Source: Pinus tabuliformis (Eukaryota; Streptophyta; Pinopsida; Pinales; Pinaceae). From it: a stretch of 64,000 bases of DNA. The stretch's first letter is position 1; every line of letters begins with the position of its first letter. Of this stretch, positions 22,296 to 33,859 are shown in pieces. The notes beneath the pieces are model-generated. The model was not told the origin of the DNA and did no database searches. It worked only from the letters and a program-made list of their open reading frames with translations. The stretch spans positions 799,865,119 to 799,929,118 of the forward strand of contig CM062805.1 in NCBI GenBank assembly GCA_031772625.1. The letters are read 5' to 3'. The translations under genes were made by a program, and so were the position numbers.

Positions 22296-24231
22296 AATTA
22301 AATATTTAATTAGTCACACGCAGATAAAGAAAATTTCAATAAAACCACCTAAAGTCTCTAAAGAAACAAACAACTGAATCACAAACCTAAAAAATCTAAG
22401 AGTTCAAACCACACACAAACAGTAACTTCCCGTACTAGAAACACTAGTTGGTGATGAAATCCAATGTCGTAGAATTTTAATACAGAAAGGGCAGTTGGAA
22501 CAGTTACCCCGACAACTTGCTTAATGAAATAGACTGGCACAAGTTTCTTCACAAAACCATCTCGAGTGAAGAGAACCCCATAGAGAGTCCAAGTGAGTCT
22601 AGTCGACATCTGCTCCAGGTACAGTGAGACCCATCCTTCACCGTCACCTTAGGAAATAATCTTAAGTTTATGGACACTAAGGTTACCAATAGCAACAAAT
22701 ACAACTGGGGGAACAGTCTACGATCCGATCTACGCACAAGGGTAGAGTAACAAAGCTCAATCCCCTTGAAGGCTCCTCAACATGATCAATCTATGGTTTA
22801 CCAACAAGTGACCCCAGGCTCCTCGACAATGGTTAATCCTAGGTTTATCGTTTATAATACACACAAATCTTCTATCTTTCCCAATGAAACAGACTTGATT
22901 GTCTCAAAGGTTCGGATATGATCTCGTGATTGACTCCTTTAAGAGAAGCTTCCCAGAATGTATCAATTATAATTGGATTTATTTTCCTACCGCAAGATGT
23001 ATCTACTTGTTTGTTTTAACTATCTTGGAGAGTTAATTACTCCCTACTCCAAGATACTAGCCTAAGCTATATTCGTGATAAGAGCCCTAGAAATAAAAAA
23101 GATTACTAGATCAATTTGAAGCGTTGCTTTTATGGGTTGTTCTTGAAGTCAACAGGTATGGAAATGAAACTTTGATGGTGTGAAGACTCGACTCCAAAAA
23201 CACTAAAAAATGCACCTAAAATGATAAGCAATTTGTTTTTCCTTCAACGAAATTCTATCTAAAAGGAGTTCGAGAATGCAATTCTTTAAGAAACAATTCT
23301 TTCTTTTAACATGGAAATGGAAAGAAAATATTTTTGTCTTTTTCAATAAGAACTCAAAATGAGACTACTAATTAATGCTACAAAAAATCCCTTTCTCTTT
23401 TCAAAACTCGAAACTACAAAAAACAATTTGCTTCAAAAGAGATCCACAAGTTCTAGAAAACACTCAAAACTACAAAAACTAATCTTGAGATCTAAAAACT
23501 TCTAAAAACCTAAATTGAATAAAAGCTTCAATCCTTTTTGAGGAAATTTTACTTAGTTGTTCAGTAAACTAAGAATTCATTTGTTCATATTAACAAATCA
23601 ATCAACAAACATCCGGATATGTTTTCTTTTATAAAAATGAAATTCAAAACTTATGACAAAGCTTGTTCAAAGATTTGCAAGGAGAAAACTAAATCTATTT
23701 CTCACAAAGGAAAGATTTCACAACCAAGTCAGACTCATCAAGAAGATGAAAGGACACCAAGGTAATCTAATTTTTCTCAAGCTTCTAATCTTTGAGTCAC
23801 TACAGAGACCGAGTGAAAACCACTCGAAACATGCAAAACTTTTAGAAAATCATCTAAAACAAAAATACCATCGGAACTCACTCACAAGAGATTTTTGACA
23901 GGACAAATGCAGGTCTGGGTAGATACTAAAAACCTTAAATGAAACCTAAACTTAACTGGAAGAAAATATTTTAGGTTTTTCAAAAAAATTTACAGGGTCC
24001 GCAGGCTTCCAGAAGAACCAGGTACGGTACCGCCCTGTTTACTAAAGGAAGAGTGCGGAGATGCCCGCACTGTCCGTAAAGAGAAAGTGTAGTCCCTTAA
24101 AAACTTCGAAAAAAACAAAAAATAATCTAGATTCTAAAAACTACCCAAGCCAACACACATCAATCAAAAACCAGAAACAAAAATAAGTTTCTCAAGCCAA
24201 AGACAAAGGAAAACCAAAAACCAAATTCAGT
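22296..24231 (-). other. Element B untranslated leader
   Basis: No gene is visible. 22430-23095 is related to the A leader. Near the LTR end (23990-24100) is a GC-rich patch with AGTGCGG (24052-24058) and CCGCACT (24065-24071), a 7-bp stem with a 6-base loop. The rest is A-rich. Confidence 0.6.
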
Positions 24232-24250
24232 TCCCCAGCTGAGTCGCCAA
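24232..24250 (-). other. Primer binding site of B, tRNA-Arg type
   Basis: The minus strand reads TGGCGACTCAGCTGGGGAA, the A and C type with three changes. It is followed by AAT and the LTR end at 24254. Confidence 0.8.
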
Positions 24251-24253
24251 TTT

Positions 24254-24600
24254 GTTGGCCAGATAAATCGATCTTGCGGACAAGGTTGATCTCCCTAGTA
24301 TCAGAAGATAGTCTAGCAACAAGCAGACAAACAAATCTATCTTTCTCTAGACATATGTGATTTATAAACAAATACTATAGAGGTGTTAAGATCCTACCTT
24401 AGATCCAACGCTTGTTCGTAGTAGCCATCCTCCAATCGTTCGAAAGAGTTATCTTTGAGAACCTACAATCACAAACAAGCAAACATCAAATAGCACCTAC
24501 ATAGCAAATATCATAAATCATGTCTATTATGGTGCTCAAGGAATCCATAAAATAAACCATAAATCCACAGCTTATTGAGAAAAACAAACTTATTTGTATT
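24254..24600 (-). repeat. 5' LTR of element B, truncated
   Basis: It aligns with 9851-10196 from the TG end and stops abruptly at GTATTA. About 700 bp of the LTR, including its promoter, are missing here. Confidence 0.9.
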
Positions 24601-24744
24601 AGATATCATTTTGGGATTCAACTGCGTTAAGTAAGATCATTCATGTATGACCATTTCCATGAGAGGTAGTCGTAACTGACTAATTTCTCATGATTTTTGA
24701 ATAGTTCACTTAGCACTCATTGCATCGGGTGATGCTCACAGGGG
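24601..24744. other. Unassigned junction segment between B and E
   Basis: 144 bp that match neither the B LTR nor the visible E/F LTR copies. The E LTR is recognisable only from about 24745 and lacks its first 60 or so bases. It could be filler DNA from break repair or a fragment of another element. Confidence 0.5.
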
Positions 24745-25679
24745 TTAGATGACTTATGTTTGGAACGCAAAATGAACAATAAGAATAAAATATTCTATTA
24801 ATTTCTTCTTTACACTAAATCAAGTACAATATATATAGGGCCCTAACCTTAGATGAAGACACTGATCTTCAATGTCTCAGGCTCCAACCTGTATTTTCCC
24901 AACCATCAAATTGGACTTCCAAAGCTCCAACCTTGTCAAGCTTAGAGGTAGCAACCTCAAGGGCTCCAACCCTATAACTAGTTCAGGCTCTGACCTAGTT
25001 TCTTGAGGACTCCGATCCTCTAGGGATCCAACCCTATCTTCCAAGGGACCAACCTTGTATTTTCGAGGCTCAAACCTCTTGGGCTCCAACCCTCAGCTTC
25101 AATTTGTAAAAATGTATTTGGTTGTACTTCACAAATCCCAATGTCTTCTTCAACGAGCTGACAATCTTCTCTTAGTCTTCACTTTAGTCTCCACATCACA
25201 TCATCAATGACATCCTTGTTCTTCACTTGAAGGTGTCTCCAATGTTCTTGATCATCACCCAAATGAAATTCTCCAAGGTCACCTCATGATTGCTTCAATA
25301 ATGTATCAAGTTTTCTAAGAATGTCTCCAAGAATGTCTTCAACCAAGGATGTCTGAAATGGTAATGGGATTCACAAATGCTCTAAGGACTGACTCAACAA
25401 GGTGTCAAATATTTAATGTTTGTTGTAAAGGCTTTTCTACAATCCTTCTCCACCAACGACTTGCTAAAATCTCTTCAATAGTGCATAGAACAAGCAACTA
25501 TAGGTGTTCAAAAATACTACCAAAGTAATTCACCAAACAATCCCTTCAAGTTGTCACTAGGTCGCTCCCGATAATGCCCAAAGCCTGCTCTAAAAGCTTC
25601 CAACCACTGTTTTCAAACAATGCTTAATGGACTGCACTCCACAATGCAGTTTTGTCCACCACATATCCAAATTTATATT
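24745..25679 (-). repeat. 3' LTR remnant of E
   Basis: It aligns with 44805-45770 and 49300-49984. It carries the TATA-like AATATATATAGG at 24828-24839 and the mini-hairpin array at 24878-25092. At about 25680 it jumps directly into internal sequence equivalent to 47248 in F, so about 1.4 kb, including the LTR end and PPT, are deleted. Confidence 0.8.
24878..25092. repeat. Mini-hairpin array, copy 1
   Basis: Successive units have arm, 6-base loop (mostly CTCCAA) and matching arm: CAGG/CCTG at 24878, GAGG/CCTC at 24945, AGGG/CCCT at 24960, GAGG/CCTC with an 8-base loop at 25005, TAGGG/CCCTA at 25021, CAAGG/CCTTG at 25042 and GAGG/CCTC at 25065, plus weaker units. It lies just upstream of the LTR TATA box on the minus strand. 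Confidence 0.8.
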
Positions 25680-25689
25680 CTTTCATGAA

Positions 25690-26477
25690 TACCTTCTCAA
25701 AGAATGATTAAGAATCATAAGCTCCCCCTAACAGCATGCATGGTCTCCTTTGGCAAAGTCTCATTATCAAACACTTGGAATATCAAGGATCAGTTCATCA
25801 GATCAACAACACATATTGTTGGCTGGAGTGTTCAAGAGATTTTCATATCTAGTTTGTTTCCTTCTCCATACTTGTGTAAATTTCTTCTTTGGCTTGGTTG
25901 TCATGGTTATAGCTTGTGTATGGACCCAAGTCAAGTTACAATCACATGCCATATGACCAATGTTATGAAACTTTAAGCATTACATCTTATTTATGAATGA
26001 GTAATCATGACTTCTTCTTGAAAAATAGCTTCTAGGAGAGTGACGAGGACCATTATATTTGTCTTTATGATATTACCTACAATCCTTTTTCATGTGCCCA
26101 AAATTTGTACAAGAATAGTAATAACCAAAAAATATACTTAGTACCTGGGAGATGAAGATTTTCTTGATGTAATTTTGAAGTCTTTTTTCCTTGGGATTCT
26201 TTTATGATATTCATTTCCTTTTGTATTGTTGACACCATCTGCAAGTCTTCTTGGAGTAGGATTTCTTCCATAGCTGTCTTGAATCTTATCCTTTCATTTG
26301 CTGGAATTGGGAGCATCAATATTTCTTTCTGGCTTCCTCACATCCTTATTCTTTGAAGCATTATCATTCTTGCTTAAGGATTCACCTGCATAGCCAAGAC
26401 CGAATTTATCAAGGGGAGACCTTTCTTGACTTAGGATTTCATCTATGGTTTGAGAACTTTTCAAGTTCTTATTCAGT
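25690..26477 (-). pseudogene. gag: Gag of element E, C-terminal part
   Basis: It continues the gag cut by D. A basic linker (KPERNIDAPNSSK, PTPRRLADGV) is followed by a zinc knuckle in another frame near 26090 (CTNFGHMKKDC) and a second near 25960 (GHMACDC). The same order appears in F at 47370-48100. Frames are broken several times. Confidence 0.7.
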
Positions 26478-26482
26478 AAGTC

Positions 26483-27056
26483 TCTTGGAAATAATACTTG
26501 GGGGGGGGGGGGGGTGAATCAGTATTAGCAAGTCAATAATTTTTCATTTCCATAATCAGATTCACATACGCTACTTTAGCTAATGGAACTTGCATGTATA
26601 CGCAATTGTGTTTAAGGCAACTAGCGTATATACTACATACTTATGATTCAGTTAATTCATCATATGTTGATCTTTAATCAGTGTATCAGAACCATATAAA
26701 TAGTAACCAGGTGCAGTAAAAACATAATAGACAATCACACATATGAACACAAGATATAAGGTGGAAACCCGATGTGGGTGAAAACCACCTGCTCCAATCG
26801 TCTCTATCTTCTTTTTAATAAGAAACTTCTTTCTACAAATTTTTGTACTGGTGTAGTCTTATACTAGTACGCAAGCTTCTACATGTAGAAGGCTACAACC
26901 TTCTCTCATTCTTCAGCTTCTCCTAGAAGGAAGCTACAGCCCCCTAGCTCTTGTACAAGCTGATATGTTTACTAGTACGTAGGTGCCCGCCTACAGAAGG
27001 CTACAACCTTCTCTTTTCTATCAGGGACCACGTTTCATAAATTTTCAGATTGGATC
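26483..27056 (-). repeat. 3' LTR of D, first segment
   Basis: It begins TCTTGGAAATAATAC (the partner has TGTTGG at 41946) and has a run of 15 G at 26500-26514. It aligns with 41946-42520 up to GGATC, where C is inserted. Confidence 0.92.
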
Positions 27057-28201
27057 TGTGATGCAGGAAAGTGTTCCCTCTGCAGACAGAGGCAACCCAT
27101 CTAGCCCTAGAGTGGGTCTAGTCACAAACAAGGACAAATCAACAATAGCTTTCCTTAAACAGCGCCATAGTTGGAGGCCTACCTCAACCGGTGGTCGATG
27201 GAGTTCCGTTGCACTGCTCCAGCTTCCGCTTCCTTCTCCTAATAAGTAATCAACCTGAAACAATGCAAAGGAAATACAACAAAGCACGTAACTGGAACAA
27301 CAATGATCTATTTACTCACAAAGTCAAGAATTCATGAGCTATCAAGTACATTACATAGAAGACATAGGAAAAAATCATTGATTTCATTAACAATGAAGTA
27401 AGAGTAAGCTTACAACCAAAGTCTTGACGTCACAAGCCTTCTCAAAAGGGTCCAGCCAACATGTTCCTCAAGCATTCACTCTTTGAAGATGGATCTCCCA
27501 ACATACAAGTCTCTCCCACTCACAAGTTTTATACAAGATTAAGGGCACTTCACAACCTTCCACAAGCTATCAACAATCCCACACTTGTCACAATCACACC
27601 AGCTATCTAGAAAACTCACAAACACTAACAGCACTGCTCCACCAGCCAACTATCAGCAACTATTCCAAAAACTAGTAGCACATAGCAATGGTGAGAGTTT
27701 AAATAGGAGAAGGAGTCCCCATGAAAGGTGGAAGAGTGAGCTTATCTCCAAGGAAGGTAGCACAAATGACGGAACATCCATCCCAGAGAGAGGAGGGTGA
27801 TACAAACTATGCCAACAACCAGGTCTGGAGTCATCTGGAAGGCCGACTGTTGGAACAAATTCACCCAATCTAGATCATCACGGGTACATAACTGATTATC
27901 TGCACTAACATCGCTATTGAATAACGTAGCTAGTTAGGTCATCGCTGAAGATTACAAGCAACCTCATGCTGGCACATAAAATCGGACCATCGCGGGAATT
28001 AGGTGTACTTCTGCGATGGAAGCGCTTCTGGACTATTTAAGAGTGCCCTTCAGCACGTTTATTTAGCCAACAGACGTGATGAGGCAGATAACTTAGGAAA
28101 AGTGGGTAATTTGGCAACATCAGAGAGCATTTGTCTAATATGAGCATACATGACACAGTAGGAAGACTGGAGTGAAGATAGTGACAAATTACTGTGTAAC
28201 A
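27057..28201 (-). repeat. 3' LTR of element C (1145 bp)
   Basis: TGTGATGCAGG...TGTGTAACA on the plus strand. It pairs with 33860-35002; I count about 18 substitutions in the first 225 bases, many of the CG-to-TG or CA type. A TATA-like CTATTTAAACTC is near 27695-27706 on the minus strand. CCATCGC (27987-27993) and GCGATGG (28013-28019) form a 7-bp dyad. Confidence 0.95.
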
Positions 28202-28216
28202 GATGCCCCCTAAAGT
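28202..28216 (-). other. Polypurine tract of element C
   Basis: The minus strand reads ACTTTAGGGGGCATC next to the LTR, almost the same as in B. Confidence 0.85.
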
Positions 28217-30210
28217 ATGAAGCCCAAGAGAGTGGGAGGGGTGAAATTCTTTACGAAACTGGTTGAGCTATAACACCATCTGGAAGAATCTGCACGCAAG
28301 TACAACTGTTATCTCTGATAATGAAGTACATGTAGTCTAGTCATGGGCGCAGCCATCCAAAAGACGTACGAAATAGGTTTGTGGTATGGACACAACCATT
28401 CAGCTAATGAGACCATGATGATGATAAAGGTATGGTCGTAGCCATCCATCAATGAGTCATGTGATCATAAACCAATCCACGCAGCCCGAACATGTGTAAT
28501 CTGAGTTTGGGGTCTTGAACCCAATCGATCATTGTACAAATTCTAGCATGCGAATAGATGTGTTGAAGTCGAGCATGATAGAAAGTCGCTTGATTACCAG
28601 TCAATGATGAAAATCGTTAACAAGCGCGAGAGAAACCACCAATAATGCCAATGGTTCTCAAGGAACTGTTGAGCACAATCCACGAAGTGTAAAAAAGGAG
28701 CTGGAGTCGAACACTTGTGGAATCACCCAATCGACGACCAATAATGAAAGTCGACCATTAGGAGCGAAGAACTTGCCATTGAGGCATGCAAGCTCTAAAT
28801 TACCAAAGGGGATCTCTAGATCAATCTCCTGGATAATGAGCTGATGTCGACAGGAGACGACCCATTGCAGGAGGGCCATAATGTTTCCCCCATCAACGAC
28901 ACAACATAAGGAACAAGTGGTAGATGGCGAAACAGAGTATCAGAGGAGAAGGCAAGGGTGTAAACTGTAGAAGGATTATATTCTTGAACATGTCGACACG
29001 ACTCCGGAGGGTGGCAGCATTCAGATACCAAGGGATCAGAGGCTCGATGGAGATGGCATGAATCAGATGGAATGAGGCTAAATGACAACCCAAACCCGCA
29101 GAAGGCCAAATGATGACGTATGGATGTCCCAACCCGACAAGAAGCAAAAGTGTCGATGTTCAAGAGTGACTAGCTACCATAGACAATCAACGATAAACCT
29201 ACTGTTGAGTCCAATCTAGTAATAATTTAATGATCCCTAGGAAGGATAAGCTCGAGTCTCATCATGGTAACGAGTCCAATGTCATCAGGGTTTAAAGAAT
29301 CCGACACAGGTAAAACTTGGAGTCTTTTTCATGTTTAGAGAGTTTGAAAAAGACATGGAAAAGAAAACTCTAGGGGGGTCCTTTTTCGTAGATTTGTGTC
29401 TCTTGAGCCTGAAAAAGTATAAAATAATACTCGAGAGAACGCCCGATCATTACAATCGAGGAGTACTTTTCATAACTAGTGACTTCGACCCGAAAAAGTA
29501 GAAAAGCGATCGAAATCATGTCGTTTCGGAATCAATAACAAGCTTGAAACGACAAAGGCCTGATAATCTTTTCGTGTTTACACGGTCGAGAAAGAGCTTA
29601 AAGTAGACCTCCATTTTTATTTTCTTTAACGAGTCAAAAAGGGAAAAATACTCAAGAATCTTTTCATTTTTTACGAGTCAGAAAAGAGCTTAAGGGAGAC
29701 TCATCCTAGAGGAACGAGTGGTATAAAGGGTAGCAACTGGTTCTGGCAATGGTGGAACTGCTCAAAACATGTAATGGTCAAGAGGCTAGCTAATAAAACC
29801 ACTCATCACTGCGGTTCCTCAGGAAAGGAAAAACAACCAAGTGAAAGCATATGATTGGCCAAAGAGATGGTGGCAATGGAATGAAACAACCAAGGCTCAT
29901 CTAGCAGAATTTAGTGGATAAAAATGACAATCACGAGATGTAAATCGGGTATGGATTCATTTTTACACAAGCTTGAACCATGGAGAACTCTGCTTGGATT
30001 TGGTTTCATGTTTACACAATCTTGAAACAAAAAACTATGCTTGTTATAAGTTCGCATGCCCCCAACATAATGACGCAAATCGAGGTACATGCCCCCCAAG
30101 CTTCATTGCATTCAACGAGGTGGATGAAATGAAGGTTCACGTTCGAGATCTTGGAAAGACTCGACTTGAATTTTATGAGATCTTAATCAAAGGCTCGATT
30201 TGGACAGGGT
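28217..30210 (-). other. Element C 3' noncoding region with hairpins
   Basis: Related to the B 3' region in two blocks (about 28500-28870 and 29300-29700). Hairpins are AGAGTTT/AAACTCT at 29339-29371, GTCGTTTC/GAAACGAC at 29520-29553 (18-base loop), CGGTC/GACCT at 29583-29610 (18-base loop) and GAGTC/GACTC at 29675-29702 (18-base loop). 29950-30050 has two degenerate repeats of a TTTCATGTTTACACAA type. No coding signal. Confidence 0.65.
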
Positions 30211-30213
30211 GTG

Positions 30214-30378
30214 GTTTCATTTTTTAATGAGGTTGATACAATGAAAAAGAACTATCCTCATAACCCTTGTTTCATTTTTTAATGAGGTTGACATAAGATC
30301 AACAACTTTCCTCAAGTCTCCTTGTTTCATTTTTAAATGAGGTTGACACAGGAACAAACTATCCTCATGACACCTATT
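30214..30378. repeat. 55-bp minisatellite, three units, each with a dyad
   Basis: GTTTCATTTTTWAATGAGG begins at 30214, 30269 and 30324, exactly 55 bp apart. Units 1 and 3 contain ATGAGG followed about 25 bases later by CCTCAT, so each unit can fold. It lies just downstream of the protease end in the direction of transcription. Confidence 0.88.
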
Positions 30379-30437
30379 CATGGGCCACACGAGAACATGG
30401 CTCCCAAGAGGTCTTCGTGGGATGGAAGAGACGCAAT

Positions 30438-30968
30438 CTAGGTGGAATACATGTCATGATGCACCAATGACAAATCGGGTTCCAATGCCCCCAGTACGTG
30501 ATGTATGAAACCATCTGCATGATCAGTAGCAGATGCGGAGACGGAATGGGTAGCCACATAATTGACCTGTGCCAAAGAAGGCACTGCTTGCGAGAAAGAA
30601 CCGAGAGGGGATGACAGCTGCACAGGAGGCACCTGGGGACTAAAGAATGATAATTGATCGATGGTCACCATTCTTCCATTGTGTGGAAAACAAACCACAT
30701 GAAAAAGGGAAGAGACAAGGGTCCCCATGGCATAAATATAGTCACGACCAAGGAGAAGACTGAAATCTAAAGTACCTTCGACAACCATCACGTCGATACA
30801 GACAGTTTTGCCCCCCAAAGTAACAAGAAACTTTCGGAGGATCCCTAAAGGCTGATTGGTTCCTCCGTCAAATGCTAATAGATGTTGTGCAACTGGCACA
30901 AGTTGTGGGGAGCCTAAAGCTTGCCAAATAGTGGAAGGCATAAGACTGACAGATGCACCCTCATCCAA
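30438..30968 (-). pseudogene. pol: Aspartic protease of element C
   Basis: It cleaves Gag and Pol polyproteins. It is open for 176 codons. DEGAS is at residues 2-6, followed by LLAFDGGTNQPLGIL, LDFSLLLGRDYIYAM and FPHNGRMVTIDQL, clearly the same family as the B protease. The frame ends where RT would follow in a complete element. Gag is broken just upstream, so no polyprotein could be made from this copy. It is the best preserved coding piece in C. Confidence 0.85.
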
Positions 30969-32119
30969 GATAGTGCCAGGTACTGCCTTATCATAGGCAT
31001 GAACTCTAATCTAGAAAGGCGCATGGGATGGAAGGCGGAATGTAATAAAATGACTCTAGTCGAAGGAAACGACTGAACTATTTGGTGGGGGAATCGTATG
31101 ATTGCCCCCTTCTTTACAGGAACCAAAGAAGGACTCTCGTGATCAGTAGGGATAGGAGGGTTGTTCTCGGACTCAGTAGAATCTGACGAGATGAGAAGAA
31201 CATGAGCATGACACTTTTTCGAAACAGAGTGATCAACAGGTGGTGAACCTAAGTTGACACTCTCCCTGACCAATGGTTGGTTTGGAACAGGCTTCGCATA
31301 GCCAAGCTCAGAAGGAGGAGGACAGACAAGAGAAAAATCTAAGTCAATCTCTTTGTCAATTGGGAGAGGGTTTGAAGAGAGCCTCTGATAACCAACAGGA
31401 AGTTGGGGTGAAGAAGCTGTAAGACTTTCCAAAACGGAGGAACCTTTATCCATGAGTGGACAAAGGTGAAGGGGATGGTTGCCTTCACATAGCCTATAGG
31501 GGTATCGAATCTTCCCTTTCTTCTTACCGTTTCCAGTTGATAGGGTAGCATCGTCATGAGCTTCAGAGGACGATGAGGGATGAGCTGGATCGTGAAACCA
31601 TACTTCTAAGATCCTAGGGATGCCAGGACAATCACGAAGAAGATGGTCACCTTTTCACAATTTACAAGGAAACTTAACCTTCTACGGAGGAGCAAAAGGT
31701 GGTTCGACCTGAGATGTACTTGGAGCAATAACTGCATAGGTGGCCTTGCATTTATTGGACTTCTTCTTCTTCTTCATCTTCTTAGTCTCCTGGTTGCTAG
31801 ATGTCAAATTATCACCAAGCGAAGGAGGAGAGGAGGAGGAGGAAGAAACAGGGGAAGAAGGCGTAGGCCCAACCTTGGAATCATCGTGTTGTGGTTCAGA
31901 CGAAGTAGATGGTGGAACAGGAGTTAGGACACTCGGGACCACCGAGGCTGAAAATAACCATATAGGCAAACCAATGGTTAACCCAGGCAAAGACAATGTT
32001 GCCATATACGGAGCACCGACATTTGCAAAAGAAGGAAATGGACTAGGATTCCCATCTAGGGAAAGACCTTGGCCGGTAGACTCGGTGAATGTTGCCATCA
32101 GGAACGACCCTAAAAACAC
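30969..32119 (-). pseudogene. gag: Gag of element C, short and broken
   Basis: The probable start is the ATG near 32098 (MATFTESTGQG). Ser/Pro-rich and Lys-rich parts follow (31682-32119), then two damaged zinc knuckles: near 31625-31670 the second Cys is a stop (CKL, stop, KGDHLLRDC), and near 31460-31510 the first Cys is Tyr (YRLCEGNHPLHLC). The part from 31453 to 30914 leads into the protease with a frame change. The usual central gag domain of A and B is not recognisable. Confidence 0.7.
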
Positions 32120-33837
32120 TCGAACTGTAATGAAGAACTCTAACTGTTACCAGGAATATTTCGTGGGCAAATAAATTTTATGACATAGGAACACAACTTG
32201 ACCTCTTCATCTTTAAAGAGTCGAGAAAACGACAAAAAGATGACTCTATCTCTTTCGAGGTTTAATGATCCTGAAAGGACAAGTGCTCAGATGGACCTTT
32301 TCTTTTAAGGAGTCCGAAAAGGAACGAAAGTGACTACTTTGGAGAACTAAGCAAAAGGTTTACCAAACAACCTGTAAAACTGCATATACACCTTGGCAAT
32401 CATATGAAAACCAAGGACTCTTCGTACGACAGTCAATCTTCCCAAATGTTGTGTTCGGTGCGTTATGGCTTGTAAGACGGCAGACACAGCTTCCTATGGA
32501 TAAAGGATGATAACCTAGTGGGGTCTCCCAACATATACTTGACAGTACATGGGAGCAAAATTCTGTGCTAGACCACTATTGAGTCACAGAGGGAGGAATC
32601 ACCCAACCTTGAGTGGAAACAAAAGTGACTAGGTTTAATGACGCCAGAGCATGTCTCTAGCCTAGACCTCTAAATAGTGTGCGTTATGTTCCAATGCATT
32701 GTTATATTTATTCAGTTCATTTTAGAGTTGATCTTGAATTATGTTTCAGTTTTCAAGATGTATATAACAAATCCTAGGATGCAGCTAGAATGAATGAAAA
32801 CATCTTTTTCTTCGATGAGCACCTACCTATGGGAGGGTAGAGAGGTCATTCCCAAACCAAGACAATGAAGGCAGTCACTCAATGCAAGCATACATAAATT
32901 CTTAAAGTGCATGGATACTACTAATGAGAGATTTAAACATTCTTTCTCCAATATGTAAACTTGAAATGCAAATTCACTTTAACTTTCTTATACTAAATGA
33001 ATGCAATTCTTTGGATTTTGATGCCTCTAATTCTAGAAAAAGCAAATAAGAAACAAGCAAGTGTGGAAAAATGGTTGATCCAAACAATTGTGATCTATAT
33101 TCGGGTAGTGAAGAGAAATCGAATCAATGCCAGAGATCGGTTCAATAACAGTCACTAAACAATCAACCAAAAACAAGCAAAGGGGAATGCTCAATCGAAC
33201 CAACAACAAGCTGCAAATGAATCTTTGAGCAAACAAGCAACCAGGCGAAACTGATCCAAGAGACTTGAAACAATGAAACTAGGTTACAGAAGCAAGAAAA
33301 CAAGATTCATTCAACAAAGCTCGCAAGAGAGTGCCTCAACCTATAAACAGTAAAAAACAAGTCATCAAACAAGTGAGAACAGTAAGGGACCAGCATGACT
33401 GATGGACTCAGGAGGCAGAATTAAAAAAATCAATTCTACAGCAATCAGCGCGGGTAATACAGAAGCAACAAGCGTTGATAAATCACTAGCCGTAGCAACA
33501 AAGAGATGTCAGCACGGAAGTACACGACTTTCCCGCGATGGTCTGATTTCTAGAACCATCGCGATTGTTAGGTGTAATCACGCGATGAACAGGATATTAC
33601 AAAAGGGTTGACACGATGACAATGTGACTGTTAAATTTAAAGCAGGGATGATGCTCAAAACAGTAACAGGAAAACCAAAACTCCCAAATCAAAAACAGTC
33701 AAATCTTCAATCAAATAAGGGAATTTCCCAGATCAGGTCAGGAAAATCAAAAGACTGGTAACTAATCCCCAAAGCTTCAAAAGAGACCAAAACAAAAATC
33801 AAGACAAGAGTAAATAAGAAAGGAACAAAGGCCAAAG
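32120..33837 (-). other. Element C untranslated leader
   Basis: No gene is visible. Hairpins of the GAGTC/GACTC type recur at 32218-32246 and 32310-32336, like those at the other end of the element. A CpG-rich dyad group lies at 33534-33587. 32640-33330 is A-rich and I see nothing in it. Confidence 0.6.
33534..33587. other. Three alternating complementary arms in the C leader
   Basis: CGCGATGG (33534-33541), CCATCGCG (33556-33563) and CGCGATG (33581-33587). The middle arm can pair with either neighbour but not both. The C 3' LTR has a similar pair at 27987-28019 with shared flanking words (TTAGGTGTA). Confidence 0.85.
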
Positions 33838-33856
33838 CTCCCCAGTGGAGTCGCCA
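33838..33856 (-). other. Primer binding site of C, tRNA-Arg(ACG) type
   Basis: The minus strand reads TGGCGACTCCACTGGGGAG, followed by the LTR end at 33860. Confidence 0.88.
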
Positions 33857-33859
33857 ATT

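Larger units (their letters stand above)
9851..24600 (-). mobile_element. Element B: decayed Tat-type Ty3/gypsy retrotransposon
   Basis: Both LTRs are recognisable (9851-10902 complete, 24254-24600 partial), with a PPT and a tRNA-Arg PBS. The minus-strand order is gag, protease, RT, degenerate RNase H, integrase, second RNase H, then an antisense gene and about 2 kb of structured noncoding DNA before the 3' LTR. Every coding part has stops or shifts. The 5' LTR is cut at 24600, so no target duplication can be shown; the left flank is ATGAC. Confidence 0.92.

Noticed and set aside
27585-27868. 71-codon ORFs conserved in both C LTRs (27585, 34386)
   Set aside because: Their conservation follows from LTR identity; no motif, and they lie across the promoter region.
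31643-32174. Plus-strand ORFs with Glu/Arg-rich repeats opposite C gag
   Set aside because: Complement of the Ser/Pro/Lys-rich C gag; no family motif.
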